The position numbers and the translations under genes are program-made. Positions 21,883 through 33,814 of a stretch of DNA of 64,000 bases are shown in pieces; within the stretch, counting starts at the first letter, position 1, and each line of letters starts with the position of its first letter. The stretch is from Sthenelais limicola (taxonomy: Eukaryota > Annelida > Polychaeta > Phyllodocida > Sigalionidae), in contig OW804094.1 in NCBI GenBank assembly GCA_942159475.1, positions 20,937,067 to 21,001,066 on the forward strand, in the 5' to 3' direction. The notes under the pieces were generated by a model. That model searched no databases, was not told the origin of the DNA, and was given only the letters and a program-made list of their open reading frames with translations.

Positions 21883-21995
21883 ACACATGTATATATGGAA
21901 TTAGTCTGTTTGCCATGGTGATTAGTCAGGTGACTGGTGTAAACCTCAGCCCCAGACATTCTCACCTCCCCATTCATCTCCTGTAGCCATACAAT

Positions 21996-22312
21996 AGGGG
22001 AATTCCATGTGCCACTGCGCATGCCTGTCACTGTGCATCCTGGGTCGGATGCTGTTGAAATCTGACATACAAATATTTAGCAATATTTTCATAAAAAATG
22101 CATGGATCTTTCCACCAATATCGTAGCTTGTGTAAATGATCTATAAAAACAATTGCATGATATGAAAAATGATGTCTTGCTTGATGTAAAACACATGGCT
22201 ACTTACATAAGATCACTGTTAAATATTCCATGCTGAACATAACTTGCTTTCTATAGCCATTACACTGACATACAAGTCCCATAATTCCATGCAAATCCAA
22301 ATTCACACTGCC
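21996..22312 (-). mobile_element. R4 element, one end eroded
   Basis: Left end AGGGGAATTCCATGTGCC. Interior GACATACAAATATTTAGC and CATGCTGAACATAAC. The opposite end is recognisable only as CATGCAAATCC, without the CCCCT terminus. Confidence 0.7.
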
Positions 22313-22570
22313 AGACATTTTTCGTAAATCACCATACAGTACAAAGACAATACAATATAAGGCACATGTGTTGTACACTCTGAATCTCAGAATATGGGCA
22401 TCGTCTGGGAGAAGTATATATATCCCCAACATCCATGCATGGACGTCCATAACAAGCGTGAAATATTCACGGCTATCTGCCAATGCAGCTATTACATAAC
22501 AGGTCTACATACAGGTATACTATAAGGTGAAGTCCAGATATGCCCATTGTTTGTATGTGTCATCTCTACA

Positions 22571-22646
22571 GTCCTCTATGGTCAAATGGATAGCACCTAG
22601 GACTTCCAATCTGAACATTGTGGGATCGAATCCCAGACCTAGCAGG
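22571..22646 (+). promoter_or_regulatory. tRNA-like pol III promoter (SINE head)
   Basis: TGGTCAAATGG (22579-22589) fits an A box and GGATCGAATCC (22623-22633) a B box. The anticodon-loop region CTTCCAA resembles arginine or glycine tRNAs with one arm mismatch. The first and last bases do not form an acceptor stem and no CCA-side pairing is visible. Likely the head of a SINE; its 3' extent is undefined. Confidence 0.55.
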
Positions 22647-22650
22647 TTTT

Positions 22651-22902
22651 TCACATTTGTCCTAACATTATGTCCCGTGGCAGGCTGGCGACGCTGGGGC
22701 GATCAGGCATGACGGGAGGGGGTGCCGGTGGTGCGTTGGTGAAGTGGCGTCCCTTAGATGTATAGATGGTAGGACGTAAATTCAGCCTGTGGCCGGTGGG
22801 CAGAAGTCCACCGAATTCCGACAGTATCATAGGCATAGCAGTGTACATTGCCAGTGATAATACTGTTGTAGTCATTGAGATATGGGCTCATATACATACA
22901 CG
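22651..22902 (-). CDS. Exon-like open frames, minus strand
   Basis: On the minus strand, TTTTTCTTAG ends at 22903 and is a good acceptor. Two frames are open. One runs 22902-22754 (NDYNSIITGNVHCYAYDTVG inside). The other runs to 22651 with a proline-rich end (NAPPAPPPVMPDRPSVASLP). The bases are G+C richer at third positions than the surroundings. Identity unknown. It may be a terminal exon, possibly with a frameshift, or chance. Confidence 0.25.
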
Positions 22903-22919
22903 CTAAGAAAAATCCCTAG

Positions 22920-23279
22920 AAATAGTAAGCAATAGCGTAGTGTGTGATGTGTGATGTGACTAGGGTAATTATAATATAATATAATTCTACGCAGTATCAG
23001 GCATTGGGTTTACGCAATGCGTGGATTAGGCAATCACTCAAGCGCGCCCAAATGGGAAGGCTTGCCTAGCCATTGTCTTAAGTAACACCTGGCAGACAGG
23101 CTTTCTCTGTATATAACTAGGTGCGAATATGAATCCATATTCCCTTGCAGCACTGTTGCATGAAATAGGTGTCTGGTGAGGAAGTGCATGTATGTAATGT
23201 AATGTAAAATTATGAAAATCGAAGAATATCCTACCAGGAATTAAATCAAATTATTTCATTATTCTATATTCCATGATCG
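22920..23279. other. Unassigned sequence
   Basis: GTGTGATGTGTGATGTGAC at 22942 is a short repeat that resembles but does not extend into R2. Otherwise nothing supported. Confidence 0.4.
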
Positions 23280-23748
23280 ATATATTCATGTTGGACAATT
23301 ACTAATGAAGTAACTAAATGTACTCTATACGATAACCTTCAAAACGGAAGGATATATTCAATGCAATGTCTTGAGATTTGGTACACATATTTATATGACT
23401 AGAAGAAATAAACCCCCCAAAAATAGGAACATTCCATCAAAGGAATCTTGTGAATAAATTACTTTGAAAAACGTTGAAATTAAAAAAAGAATGTGCGAGC
23501 ATAGAATCGGGTGATTTATATCGATTCGAACGCCTTGATGTGACCGACAAAACTAATTTATTACGGAAGAACTTACCATTCGGTTATAAATTTGAATGCA
23601 TGGCTGTCTTCCTGACATTCATGGGGTTCTGGGATAATTTTTATATTCAGATCGGACGCATTTTGAGGGAGTTATGAGCTATCTAAAGTGGAAAGCAATA
23701 TTCTTGAGGGTTTTTTTTAGATTGTGACACATTTTCCTGTAACTCATC
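23280..23748 (-). mobile_element. R2 element, diverged, with an internal insert
   Basis: AAGTAACTAAATGTACTC, TTGGTACACATATTTATATG and ATCTTGTGAATAAATTAC match R2 interior on the minus strand. The end ACACATTTTCCTGTAAC with ATCACA is at 23727-23748. The 23480-23700 part does not match other copies. Confidence 0.6.
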
Positions 23749-23837
23749 ACAAATATACCTGGATATATTCAATTTATATTCCTGAAAAAAAATATTCCCT
23801 GCTCTTCCTATCCTTTCCCGCCCATCTCTTTCTTACT

Positions 23838-24215
23838 TTCTTTCAATTGCAATCTTCCTGTCTGCCTCTCCCCCTCTTTCTCTTTCTGTTCCTGTCTCTG
23901 TTTTTTTCTCTCTGACACTCTCTCACACACACTATTATCATTCAGACTGATTCCTTGAGGTTTTACTAACAGCTGGTTCTGTAGTGTAGTGGTTAGGATA
24001 CTGGCTTGTAAACCCCAAGGTTCTTAGATCGAACCCAAGCATGGGCAAGTTTTTTTTTCTCTGTTTGGCATCAGTGGTTCTGCACTAGTGACCGTCACAC
24101 ACTGATGGTCACGCCAGTTTGTCTGGCACTGGCCGGCTGGCCACTGGGCTGGCCGTAGGGGTCTAAGGGATTAGGAGATTTCTCCTAATCCTTTAGCTTT
24201 CTCAGTATATGATTT
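23838..24215 (+). mobile_element. Second copy of the tRNA-containing part of R7
   Basis: TTGCAATCTTCCTGTCTGCC, CACACACACTATTATC, CAGACTGATT and the tRNA-like head at 23972-24044 follow the order of the minus strand at 8530-8885. TTAGGAGATTTCTCCTAATC stands where the 8.5-kb copy has GGGAAAGCTAATC. The CACT termini are not present here. Confidence 0.7.
23972..24044 (+). promoter_or_regulatory. tRNA-like pol III promoter
   Basis: TAGTGTAGTGG (A box) and GATCGAACC (B box), with CTTGTAA in the loop as in threonine UGU tRNA. The stems are incomplete, so it is not called as a functional tRNA. Confidence 0.6.
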
Positions 24216-24598
24216 ACGATATTAGAAATACGGAAATATAAGGATTAGGCGATTTTTGGAGGGAAATTTCCAATATTCCCGCGTTGAATTAGGAAATCGG
24301 CGTTTAGAGTGTATACATTTGTTGAGGTTTAACCATGGTCTTTGCCCACTGCTGTCACTAGCTAATACTAAGGAAAAGGTATGCTACAACTGTCCTATTG
24401 CTCCTGGTGTAATTATCTGTGTCTCTCACCCCATCTATTGCCCTGCCTATCCCAGGGGAGAGCAGGGAAGCCAGCTGGGGGGCACAGATAGCCAGGGTGC
24501 AGATGAAATGTAAAGAAGCTTAAAAGAGATTGTGCTTGTGCTGTGAGACTGTGTGCAGAGGGTTGCCACTACCAGGGGAATAGTGTGGAGGTGATGTG
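24216..24598. other. Unassigned sequence
   Basis: An open frame at 24256-24513 shows no domain or coding bias that I trust. Confidence 0.35.
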
Positions 24599-25125
24599 TA
24601 TGGTTCCCGCTCCACAAGATCATTAAGTCTTCCTTGAAAGGCAGGCTAGGATTCTGCTTCCTTTTCTCTCTTTATAAAACCTCAAATCTCTTAACTCCAA
24701 GACTAATATGTGTCCTCATCTTAGACTAATATCGTGGACATGTATGGGTCAGAATTTCAGAAAATGTACAAATCAACTCCGCCAATCTTCTCAAATAACC
24801 GAGATTTCAGATGAAAATTAAGTTCAAAATACAGTTCAACCTAACCAAACAGATTGCAAGAAACAATGCAATGCCAAATATACTCAAATTTACCTTATAT
24901 TGGCCATATTGCAGCCTAATTTAGAAGAATTTTCTAAATGTGTACAGCTGCCAATTGTACATTTTGTGAAAATCTCACCCGTATGGTGCCTCTCCACAAG
25001 ATCATTAAGTCTTCCTTGAAAGGCAGGCTAGGATTTTCCTTCCTTTTCTCTCTTTATACAACCTCAAATCTCTTAATTCCAAGACTAATATGTGTCCTCA
25101 TCTCAGACTAATATCTTGGACATAT
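24599..25125 (+). repeat. Tandem duplication, about 147-bp unit, split by R1
   Basis: CTCCACAAGATCATTAAG, GAAAGGCAGGCTAGGATT and CCAAGACTAATATGTGTCC occur at 24610-24725 and again at 24990-25105 at high identity. The R1 copy stands precisely at the unit junction. Confidence 0.85.
24746..24980 (-). mobile_element. R1 TIR element, subfamily B
   Basis: 235 bp with target duplication GTAT on both sides. Right end CTCACCC. Confidence 0.93.
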
Positions 25126-25436
25126 ATACAACAGGAGAACTCAGATGTTAAGCTCTCCCTTCATTTCACAAATCCAAGTCATGTTCAACATATTTAGACA
25201 CATTTTAAGGAAAACACCGCAACTTTTGCTGCTTTATTGAAGCATATATTGATATAAATTATTGTATATATAATAATGGTATAATGTATTTGACTTATCT
25301 TAGTAATTATTGTTATTGCACATTTATACGAGTCCAGCTGATAACATAAGGAATAACAATGTACTAAGATATTTGACCTCACCAGAGATTGATCTCAAAT
25401 ATAAATACTTTTCATGAAGTAAAATTGCAGTTACCT
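25126..25436. other. Unassigned AT-rich sequence
   Basis: Bridges the duplicated unit and the minisatellite. Nothing recognised. Confidence 0.4.
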
Positions 25437-28415
25437 TAAACGCCCTACTTCCAAACATCCCTAAACACCACCCCTTACTTCCAAACACCCCCTAAACACC
25501 ACCCCAACTTCCAAACACCCCCTAAACACCACCCTCTACTTCCCAACACCCCTAAACACCACCCCTTACTTCCAAACACCCCCTAAACACCACCCCCTAC
25601 TTCCAAACACCCCTAAACACCACCCCCTACTTCCCAACACCCCCTAAACACCACCCCTACTTCCAAACACCCCCTAAACACCACCCCCTACTTCCCAACA
25701 CCCCCTAAACACCACCCCCTACTTCCCAACACCCCTAAACACCACCCCTTACTTCCAAACACCCCCTAAACACCACCCCCTACTTCCAAACACCCCTAAA
25801 CGCCACCCCCTACTTTCAAACACCCCCTAAACACCACCCCAACTTCCCAACACCCCCTAAACACCGCCCCCTACTTCCAAACACCCCCTAAACTCAACCC
25901 TTACTTCCAAACACCCCCTAAACACCATCCTCTACTTCCCAACACCCCTAAACACCACCCTCTACTTCCAAACACCCCCTAAACACCACCCCAACTTCCA
26001 AACACCCCTAAACACCACCCTCTACTTCCAAACACCCCTAAACACCACCCCCTACTTCCAAACACGCCCTAAACGCCACCCTCTACTCCCAAACACCCCT
26101 AAACACAACCCCCTACTTCCAAACACCCCCTAAACACCCCCCCTTACTTCCAAACACCCCCTAAACACCACCCTCTACTCCCAAACACCCCTAAACACAA
26201 CCCCCTACTTCCAAACACCCCCTAAACACCCCCCCTTACTTCAAAACACCCCCTAAACACCACCCCCTACTTCCAAACACCCCCTAAACACCACCTCCTA
26301 CTTCCCAAACACCCCCTAAACACCACCCCTTACTTCCAAACACCCCCTAAACACCACCCCTTACTTCCCAACACCCCCTAAACACCACCCCTTACTTCCA
26401 AACACCCCCTAAACACCACCCCCTACTTCCCAACACCCCCTAAACACCACCCCTTACTTCCAAACACCCCTAAACACCACCCTCTACTTCCAAACACCCC
26501 TAAACACCACTGCCTACTTCCAAACACCCCTAAACACCACCCTCTACTTCCAAACACCCCTAAACACCACCCCTCTACTTCCAAACACCCCTAAACACCA
26601 CCCCTTACTTCCAAACACCCCTAAACACCACCCTCTACTTCCAAACACCCCTAAACACCACTGCCTACTTCCAAACACCCCTAAACACCACCCTCTACTT
26701 CCAAACACCCCTAAACACCACCCTCTACTTCCAAACACCCCTAAACACCACTGCCTACTTCCAAACACCCCTAAACACCACCCTCTACTTCCCAAGCACC
26801 CCCTAAACACCACCCCCTACTTCCAAACACGCCCTAAACGCCACCCTTACTTCCAAACACCCCCTAAACACCACCCCTTACTTCCAAACACCCCCAAAAC
26901 ACCACCCCCTACTTCCAAACACACCCTAAACACCACCCCCTACTTCCAAACACCCCCTAAACACCACCCCTTACTTTCAAACACCCCTAAACACCACCCC
27001 CTACTTCCAAACACCCCCAAAACACCACCCCTTACTTCCAAACACCCCCAAAACACCACCCCCTACTTCCAAACACCCCCAAAACACCACCCCCTACTTC
27101 CAAACACACCCCTAAACACCACCCCTTACTTTCAAACACCCCTAAACACCACCCTCTACTTCCCAAGCACCCCCTAAACACCACCCCCTACTTCCAAACA
27201 CCCCTAAACACCACCCCCTACTCCCAAACACCCCTAAACACCACCCCCTACTTCCAAACACCCCCTAACACCAACCCCTACTTCCAAACACCCCACGAAC
27301 ACCACCCCCTACTTCCCAACACCCCCTAAACACCACCCCCTACTTCCCAACACCCCTAAACACCACCCTCTACTTCCAAACACCCCACCACCACCACCCC
27401 CTACTTCCAAACACCCCTAAACACCACCCCCTACTTCCCAACACCCCTAAACACCACTCCTTACTTCCCAACACCCCCCAAACACCACCCCCTACTTCCA
27501 AACACCCCCTAAACACCACCCCTTACTTCCCAACACCCCCTAAACACCACCCCCTACTTCCCAACACCCCCTAAACACCACCCCTTACTTCAAAACACCC
27601 CCTAAACACCACCCCTACTTCTAAACACCCCGTAAACACCACCCCCTACTTCCAAACACCCCCTAAACACCACCCTCTACTTCCAAACACCCCCCAAACA
27701 TCACCCCCTACTTCCAAACACCCCCTAAACACCATCCCCTACTTTCAAACACCCCTAAACACCACCCCCTACTTCCAAATACCCCCTAAACACCACCCCC
27801 TTACTCCCAAACACCCCTAAACACCACCCCCTACTCCCAAACACCCCTAAACACCACCCCCTACTTCCAAACACCCCCTAAACACCAGTCTCTACTTCCA
27901 AACACCCCTAAACACCACCCCTACTTCTAAACACCCGGTAAACACCACCCCCTACTTCCAAACACCCCCTAAACACCACCACCTACTTCCCAACACCCCC
28001 TAAACACCACCCTCTACTTCCAAACACCCCCTAAACACCACCCTCTACTTCCAAACACCCCTAAACACCAACCCCTACTTCCAAACACCCCCTAAACACC
28101 ACCCCCTACTTCCAAACACCCCCTAAACACCACCTTCTACTCCCAAACACCCCTAAACACCACCCCCTACTTCCAAACACCCCCTAAACACCACCCTCTA
28201 CTCCCAAACACCCCCTAAACACCACCACCTACTTCCAAACACCCCCTAAACACCACCCCCTACTTCCAAACACCCCCTAAACACCACCCTCTACTTCCAA
28301 ACACCCCCTAAACACCACCCTCTACTCCCAAACACCCCCTAAACACCACCCCCTACTTCCAAACACCCCCTAAACACCACCCCCTACTTCCAAACACCCC
28401 CTAAACACCACCCCA
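25437..28415 (+). repeat. G-poor minisatellite, 30-31 bp unit, about 100 copies
   Basis: The unit reads ACTTCCAAACACCCC, CTAAACACCACCCC, CT with variants. The plus strand is almost free of G across nearly 3 kb. Length variants arise from four or five C after AAACA. An 89-codon minus-strand frame inside is a periodicity artefact. Confidence 0.97.
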
Positions 28416-28594
28416 GTTTGGTACACTTCAGTTTGTTGACTGTAACCCTCCTGTCTGTGTTCCCACGGTGATCAATTGGTAAAGTCCATCCCTGCATACT
28501 CACACATGCAATGTTTGTCATGTCTACCGGTGCCTCTGTGTATTATGCACCCAGTTCACACCAGCCCTGAGAGACCCCAGTAAGAACAGTAAAT

Positions 28595-28990
28595 TGTGAT
28601 GTGTTTCAGGAAAATGGGTCATAAGTAGCAAAGAGGATAGTTTTCAAAGTGCGTTTTTCTACAAGATCTGTTCATTGAAATGGTCTGGGTTTAGCAGTTA
28701 TAGTCATATAAATCCGCATAACAAATTTCAGGACATTGTATTAAATGTATTATTGCGTTTTGAAGGCCTTCATATGGAGTATATTTGGTTACTAGACTTG
28801 TTTGCCCAGCCAGAAACATTGCACACTTTTTTTTCAAATATAAAAATATCAAGCTTAAAATATAGAATACATGTTAGGTGTCCTAGTGTTTACTATCATT
28901 GGAATCCGCTTGATCTCCCCTTCTCAAATATGGTGATATCTCAAAATCCATTTTTACGACTCATGACTCATTTTCCTAAAACGGATCATA
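28595..28990 (+). mobile_element. R2 TIR element
   Basis: 396 bp. Left TGTGATGTGTTTCAGG, right CTCATTTTCCTAAAACGG then ATCA. The 149-codon frame starting at 28675 lies mostly within this repeat and is not a gene. Confidence 0.85.
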
Positions 28991-29226
28991 GTTCCACTCC
29001 ACAGCTCCCCAGCCAGCTAAGATCCCTCATAGAGATGTTCTCCTGTTTGGGTGCGTCTGAACCACTAACGTCCTCAAGCAAACAGATCTTATCAGACGCA
29101 CAATATTGGTGGTGTGGAATATAAACTACTTCATACAGTGATAATAGGTGGATGAAGGGTGATGCCTACCCTATATGACTGCTTGTTGTCTCCTAGATAG
29201 GATAGGATAAAGGAGAGAGACATAAA

Positions 29227-29648
29227 TGTGATGTGTTTCAGGAAAATGAGTCATAAGTCGCAAAATTGATATTTTCAAAGGTTTTTTTTACAAAGTCTCT
29301 TCATTGAAATGTTATGATTTTTAGAGGGATTATCACTTATTGTCATATGAACCTATATAACAAATTTCGGGACATTGTTTTAAATATATCCTTGTGTTTT
29401 GAAGGCCTTTGTATGGAGTACATTTAGTTACTTTACTGGTAATTACCCATCTAGAAACATTGCAAACATCTTTTTTTTTTCAAAAATAAAAATATCATAC
29501 TTATAATCTGGAAATATTTATTAAATGTCCCAGTGTTTACTATCATTAGAATCACCTTGATCTGCTCTTTTCAAATAATCGCAGAGCAGGTGATATCTCA
29601 AAATCCATTTTTTGCGACTTATGACTCATTTTCCTAAAACGGATCACA
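29227..29648 (+). mobile_element. R2 TIR element, full length
   Basis: 422 bp. Left TGTGATGTGTTTCAGG, right CCTAAAACGGATCACA. Confidence 0.88.
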
Positions 29649-30804
29649 AATACTTTCTCTTCTCCTCTTCTTGAGAGTGGGGAAACTAACACATTATCCC
29701 GTGAGGCACTCACTATTGTCATTCACTACACTGAGAGCGCCAATCTCGTAATTCTACCCGAAGATCCTGGAAATAGTCCTCAAAAATATTGTTCCCCATA
29801 GGTCTCAATCTCTGAAAGCCCCCAAAATGACTATACATTTTCATCTGAAGCCTGTTTAGGAGGCTACATCTAAATGACTTAGGAAACACTCTTTAAATAT
29901 TACTCCACTTTTTTTGATTATGAAAGTATAAACCTTAAACTAAACAATAACTTAAAGAACTAAAAAAATGAAAACGTTTTGCCTTTGGTTATATAAAATT
30001 GCATGATGTATATGGACCGATAAAATGTAGTTTCAATATTGGAATCGACTGCAATATATATCCCAAATAACCGATCCTTATTCAATGTGAGCATGTCTAA
30101 TGGTCGTTACATGAATAACTGCCTATTATTAGCGCTTGCGTGATATCTAACCATGTATACATAGCGACAAGACATTATGATAGGTTAACATGTACATTAA
30201 TAACGATCATTGTCATGAAATGTAAATCATTTCATATCATAATAATATAATGTTAGTCAATATTTCAGGGACACGGTGGAAATCATTTGTGCCAGAGAGA
30301 CTGCTCTAAAATTGCTGAATGGATAAAAGAAAAATACAAAAGGATGGCTATAGCGTAATATAATATGAATAATATATATACATTAGTAAGACTGTAAGAC
30401 TGGTAATTTGGATAATGTATTTGAACGATATAGTACAATCAATATTTCTGTAGAAATTTGTTGACATTGTCATGGCAACGCAGGAAATATAACCGCATCT
30501 TGTCAGTCATGCGTCTTTCTTCATGTCAACAACAATAGTTAAAATGTTCCAGACATAAAATATCTAAAAAAAATAGAGTCCTGAAGCGCTGGAAGAGCTG
30601 TGGCTGCCACAGAAGAGGACCGACCCATTTCCGATGTAAATTATCTATACGTTTATCATGTACTGTCTTCGGAAATAAACAATATACATACATAAATATA
30701 TACATAATAATGAGGATAATCTATATATCTGACTGGCCCTTACTATGGTCTAGATGGAGGTTCCTCCTCTAGTCAGTCTTAAGTAAGGCCTTGTCAAGCT
30801 CCAA
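29649..30804. other. Unassigned AT-rich sequence
   Basis: The longest stretch between 28 and 34 kb without recognisable repeats. No coding frame of note. Confidence 0.45.
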
Positions 30805-31432
30805 CATATGTTATCTTTCTCAAAAGTCGCAAAACATGATATTTTCAAATATCTTTCCACACGAACCCTTGCTCAGAACGTGTTCACCTTTGCGGTGTGT
30901 TGCGCTGTTAGTGGCATTAATACATGTGACAAAGACTGTATGTTGTATATCTATGCATTTCTGAGGTTATCCTTAGGAGTATATGGGTCAGATATTCAGA
31001 AAATGTACAATTCACCTTCACAAATCTTCTCAAATAACCCAAATTTCAGACAGAAATAAAGTTCAAAACACAGTTCAAGCTAACCAAACAGATTGCTAGA
31101 ATCAATGCAATGCTGAATATACTCGAATTTATCTTGTATTGACCAAATTGCAGCCTAATTTAGCAGAATTGACTAAATGTGGAACTCTGACAATTGTACA
31201 TTTTCTGTAAATCTGACCCATATATCTAATTACTTTACTAGTGAATGACCATTGATAATGCAATGATAAAATGATGCAAGAAAACAAATGTCATTCATAG
31301 AAAACTTAAGAAATACGTATTGGATGTCCCAATGTTTACCATCATAGAAATCGGCTTGATCTCATCTTTTCAAATATTATATCTCAACATTTGTTTTGTG
31401 ACTTGTGACTCATTTTCCTGTGACACATCACA
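30805..31432 (+). mobile_element. R2 element carrying an R1 insertion
   Basis: CAAAAGTCGCAAAACATG marks the eroded left end. The interior continues across the R1 copy (CATTTCTGAGG before, TTTACTAGTGAATGACC after). Right end CTCATTTTCCTGTGACAC then ATCACA. Confidence 0.75.
30985..31219 (-). mobile_element. R1 TIR element, subfamily B, nested in R2
   Basis: 235 bp, ATAT on both sides. Confidence 0.93.
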
Positions 31433-31764
31433 TCTATTCGGCAAAATTGATAATGTTCCAGACAATGCAGATAGGTGACAGCACAAGCAGAAACCTGACC
31501 TACTAAGATCGATATATCAATAATCACAATACAAGACTGGAATAATTGATTTTACTAGTAGCGTAATGGTTCCAAAAAGGGACCAACAATTTCAATTCAA
31601 ATACAATTTTAGAGATGAAGGGAATGAATCAACTCAATTAAAAACACCTCACAGAAAATTCATTGTAGTATATTTTTAGTTGGTGACTCTTACAAGTTTC
31701 GCCAAGGGGTGTGGCTTCATCATATTTTGTATCATATAATTTTGTAATGAGGTTTGACTTGAAT
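31433..31764. other. Unassigned sequence
   Basis: Nothing supported. Confidence 0.4.
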
Positions 31765-32113
31765 AGGGGATTTGCATGTGCCACTGCGCATGTCTGTTAA
31801 AGTGCATCATGGGATGGATTCTGATGAAATATGGCATACAAATATTTGGCAACATTTTTTATCGAAAATTGCAAGAATGTTTTTCGCAATATTAGAGCAT
31901 GTATAAATGATCTATGTTAACCAAATGCATGATGGGAAAGATGGCGACTTGCATTATGGAAACATATATAACACATGGATATTGACATTAGAGCATTGAT
32001 AAATACACCATACTGAACATGGCATGTTTTCTATAGAATTTAGACTGTATGTACTATTAGTCCCATAACTCCATGCGAATCTGGATTCAAAATGGCGGCT
32101 ATGCAAGTCCCCT
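31765..32113 (-). mobile_element. R4 TIR element, full length
   Basis: AGGGGATTTGCATGTGCC at the left and GCAAGTCCCCT at the right, flanked by TA on each side. GCCACTGCGCATG is shared with the 22.0 and 61.4 kb copies. Confidence 0.85.
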
Positions 32114-32359
32114 ATTGAAGCAGTTCGTGGTGTATTTAAATGAGGAATGCCTCCAGACCGTGCAAGTCACTGACCTGCGGTTTATATAAATGAGTATAAT
32201 GTATAACTGACTGGCTATGGTCTAGGTCTGGGCTTCTCCTATTTGGCTCCAGATTTGGGTCTTCCGATAAATCCTATGATTTCATTTCTAATCCTGGTTT
32301 ATGTTATTTCAAAAACATAAACCAGGATTTGAAATGAGATCATAGGATCTCAAAATAAT

Positions 32360-32656
32360 AATCTAATAAATATTTCTAGATTTTAAGTTTGATATTTCTA
32401 TTTTTGAACAAACAAACAAACTTTGCCTCTGGGGGCAATAACTACTAAAGTAACTAAATATACTCCATATGAGGACCTTTAAAACGAAAGAACATAGTGC
32501 ATATATTTTCCTGAATTTTGATACACCGATTGATATGACTATAGGTAATAAACTCCCCCAAAACCAAAAGAATTCAATCAAGTGATCATGTAAAATAAAC
32601 ACTTTGAAGGATATCATTTTTGCGACTTATGATTCATTTTCCTGGAACACATCACT
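32360..32656 (-). mobile_element. R2 element, truncated
   Basis: AGTAACTAAATATACTCC through TTTTGCGACTTATG and CCTGGAACACATCAC. The far end is missing. Confidence 0.75.
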
Positions 32657-32874
32657 AATGTCCCAGACGATAACATTCAGCAAACAGCAGGAGCAAAAAC
32701 CTCTAATACAAATAAAGGAACCAGTGAGTGATAGTTTGCTCTAGCATTAGTTAGACGATTAATGGCCAGGCTAGATGGTTTAATGTAATAATATCACATC
32801 CACACTCGAGCAGCCCATCCACACTGTGTGCCAAGCCCTCGGCCCGTCATCAGCGCTAGCACATGGGTCAGATT

Positions 32875-33090
32875 TTCAGAAAAGGTACAATTGGCAGCTG
32901 TACAGATTCTGCTAAATTGAGCTGAAAAATGATGAATACCGGGTATGTCTGAGTATATTTGGTATCGCATTGATTTAAAGTATCAGTTCTGTTATGTTAA
33001 ACTGCATTTTCAAGCTCATTTTTGTCTTAAATGTGGGTTGTTTGAGAGGATTGGTGAAGGCGAATTGTACATTTTCTGAAACTTTGACCC
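32875..33090 (+). mobile_element. R1 TIR element, subfamily A
   Basis: 216 bp with an informative duplication ACAT on both sides. The right flank is the edge of another, older R1 copy. Confidence 0.92.
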
Positions 33091-33094
33091 ACAT

Positions 33095-33280
33095 GGGTCT
33101 GGTCGTAAGAAAATGTACAATTCAACAATAATCTAAAATAACCCAAATTAATATATCAATTCGGTTCAAAACGCAGTTCAGCGCAATAAAACAGACCCAT
33201 TCCATGGCAATGCCAAATGTACTCGGGTATATTTAGTATAGACAATTGTTTAACCAAATTTTTCAATATTTGCTAAATAT
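33095..33280 (-). mobile_element. R1 element, subfamily C, old and truncated
   Basis: GGGTCTGGTCGTAAG, then AAATGTACAATTCAAC, CAGTTCAGCGCAATAAAAC and TTAGTATAGACAATTG. The GGCAGC end is not recognisable. Confidence 0.65.
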
Positions 33281-33289
33281 AATATAATA

Positions 33290-33811
33290 TTACAGGAAAA
33301 AGGGTTACAAGTTGGATATCATCATATTTGAAAAGATGAGCTCAAGCTGATTCCAACGATGGTAAACACTAGGACATCTAATATGTACTTCTATATCTAA
33401 ATTTGGTACTTTTCAAATTTGATGAAAAAAGGTTTGCTATATTTTTGGGTGGCAAATGACAAATATAGTTGCTAATATACTTCATAGGAAACCTTAGGAA
33501 CGCAAGTATATATTTAATAACATCACCTTGATAAAGGCCAATTTTTAAGCCGAAACGTCAGTAACCACCCAAATAAAAACCACATAGTACAATCCAACTT
33601 CCCAAAATCTGTAATTGTTCTGGATCAATCACTCTACTTCGAATATGTATATTTAATACACTGTCTTGGAATGAAGTGCATGTATTACTACTAAGAGCAT
33701 TTAAAAGCAACAAAAAATGCAAACTGTCCCACAAGTATGTTTTGTGAATAAAGGACTTTGACAAATAGGAATTTTTCTACTTGGGACTCATTATCCTGAG
33801 TCCTATCACAC
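33290..33811 (-). mobile_element. R2 element carrying a small retroposon
   Basis: ATCATCATATTTGAAAAG and ATGGTAAACACTAGGAC at the left, TTGGGACTCATTATCC then ATCACA at the right. About 520 bp because of the insert at 33521-33647. Confidence 0.7.
33521..33647 (+). mobile_element. 127-bp retroposon-like insert in R2
   Basis: It is bounded by perfect 11-bp repeats TATATTTAATA at 33510-33520 and 33648-33658. It contains TTGATAAAGGCC and AAGCCGAAACGTC, a motif pair I recall from 3' ends of animal retroelements. Confidence 0.65.
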
Positions 33812-33814
33812 TTG

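Noticed and set aside
22571..22646. Functional arginine or glycine tRNA gene
   Set aside because: No acceptor stem and a mismatched anticodon arm; better read as a SINE head.
23972..24044. Functional threonine tRNA gene
   Set aside because: A and B boxes fit, but the acceptor and arms do not pair and the sequence is embedded in a repeat also found at 8.7 kb.
25437..28415. CRISPR array
   Set aside because: Units are directly contiguous without unique spacers, and the genome is eukaryotic.
28675..29124. 149-codon gene
   Set aside because: Most of the frame is R2 sequence shared with non-coding copies elsewhere in the window.
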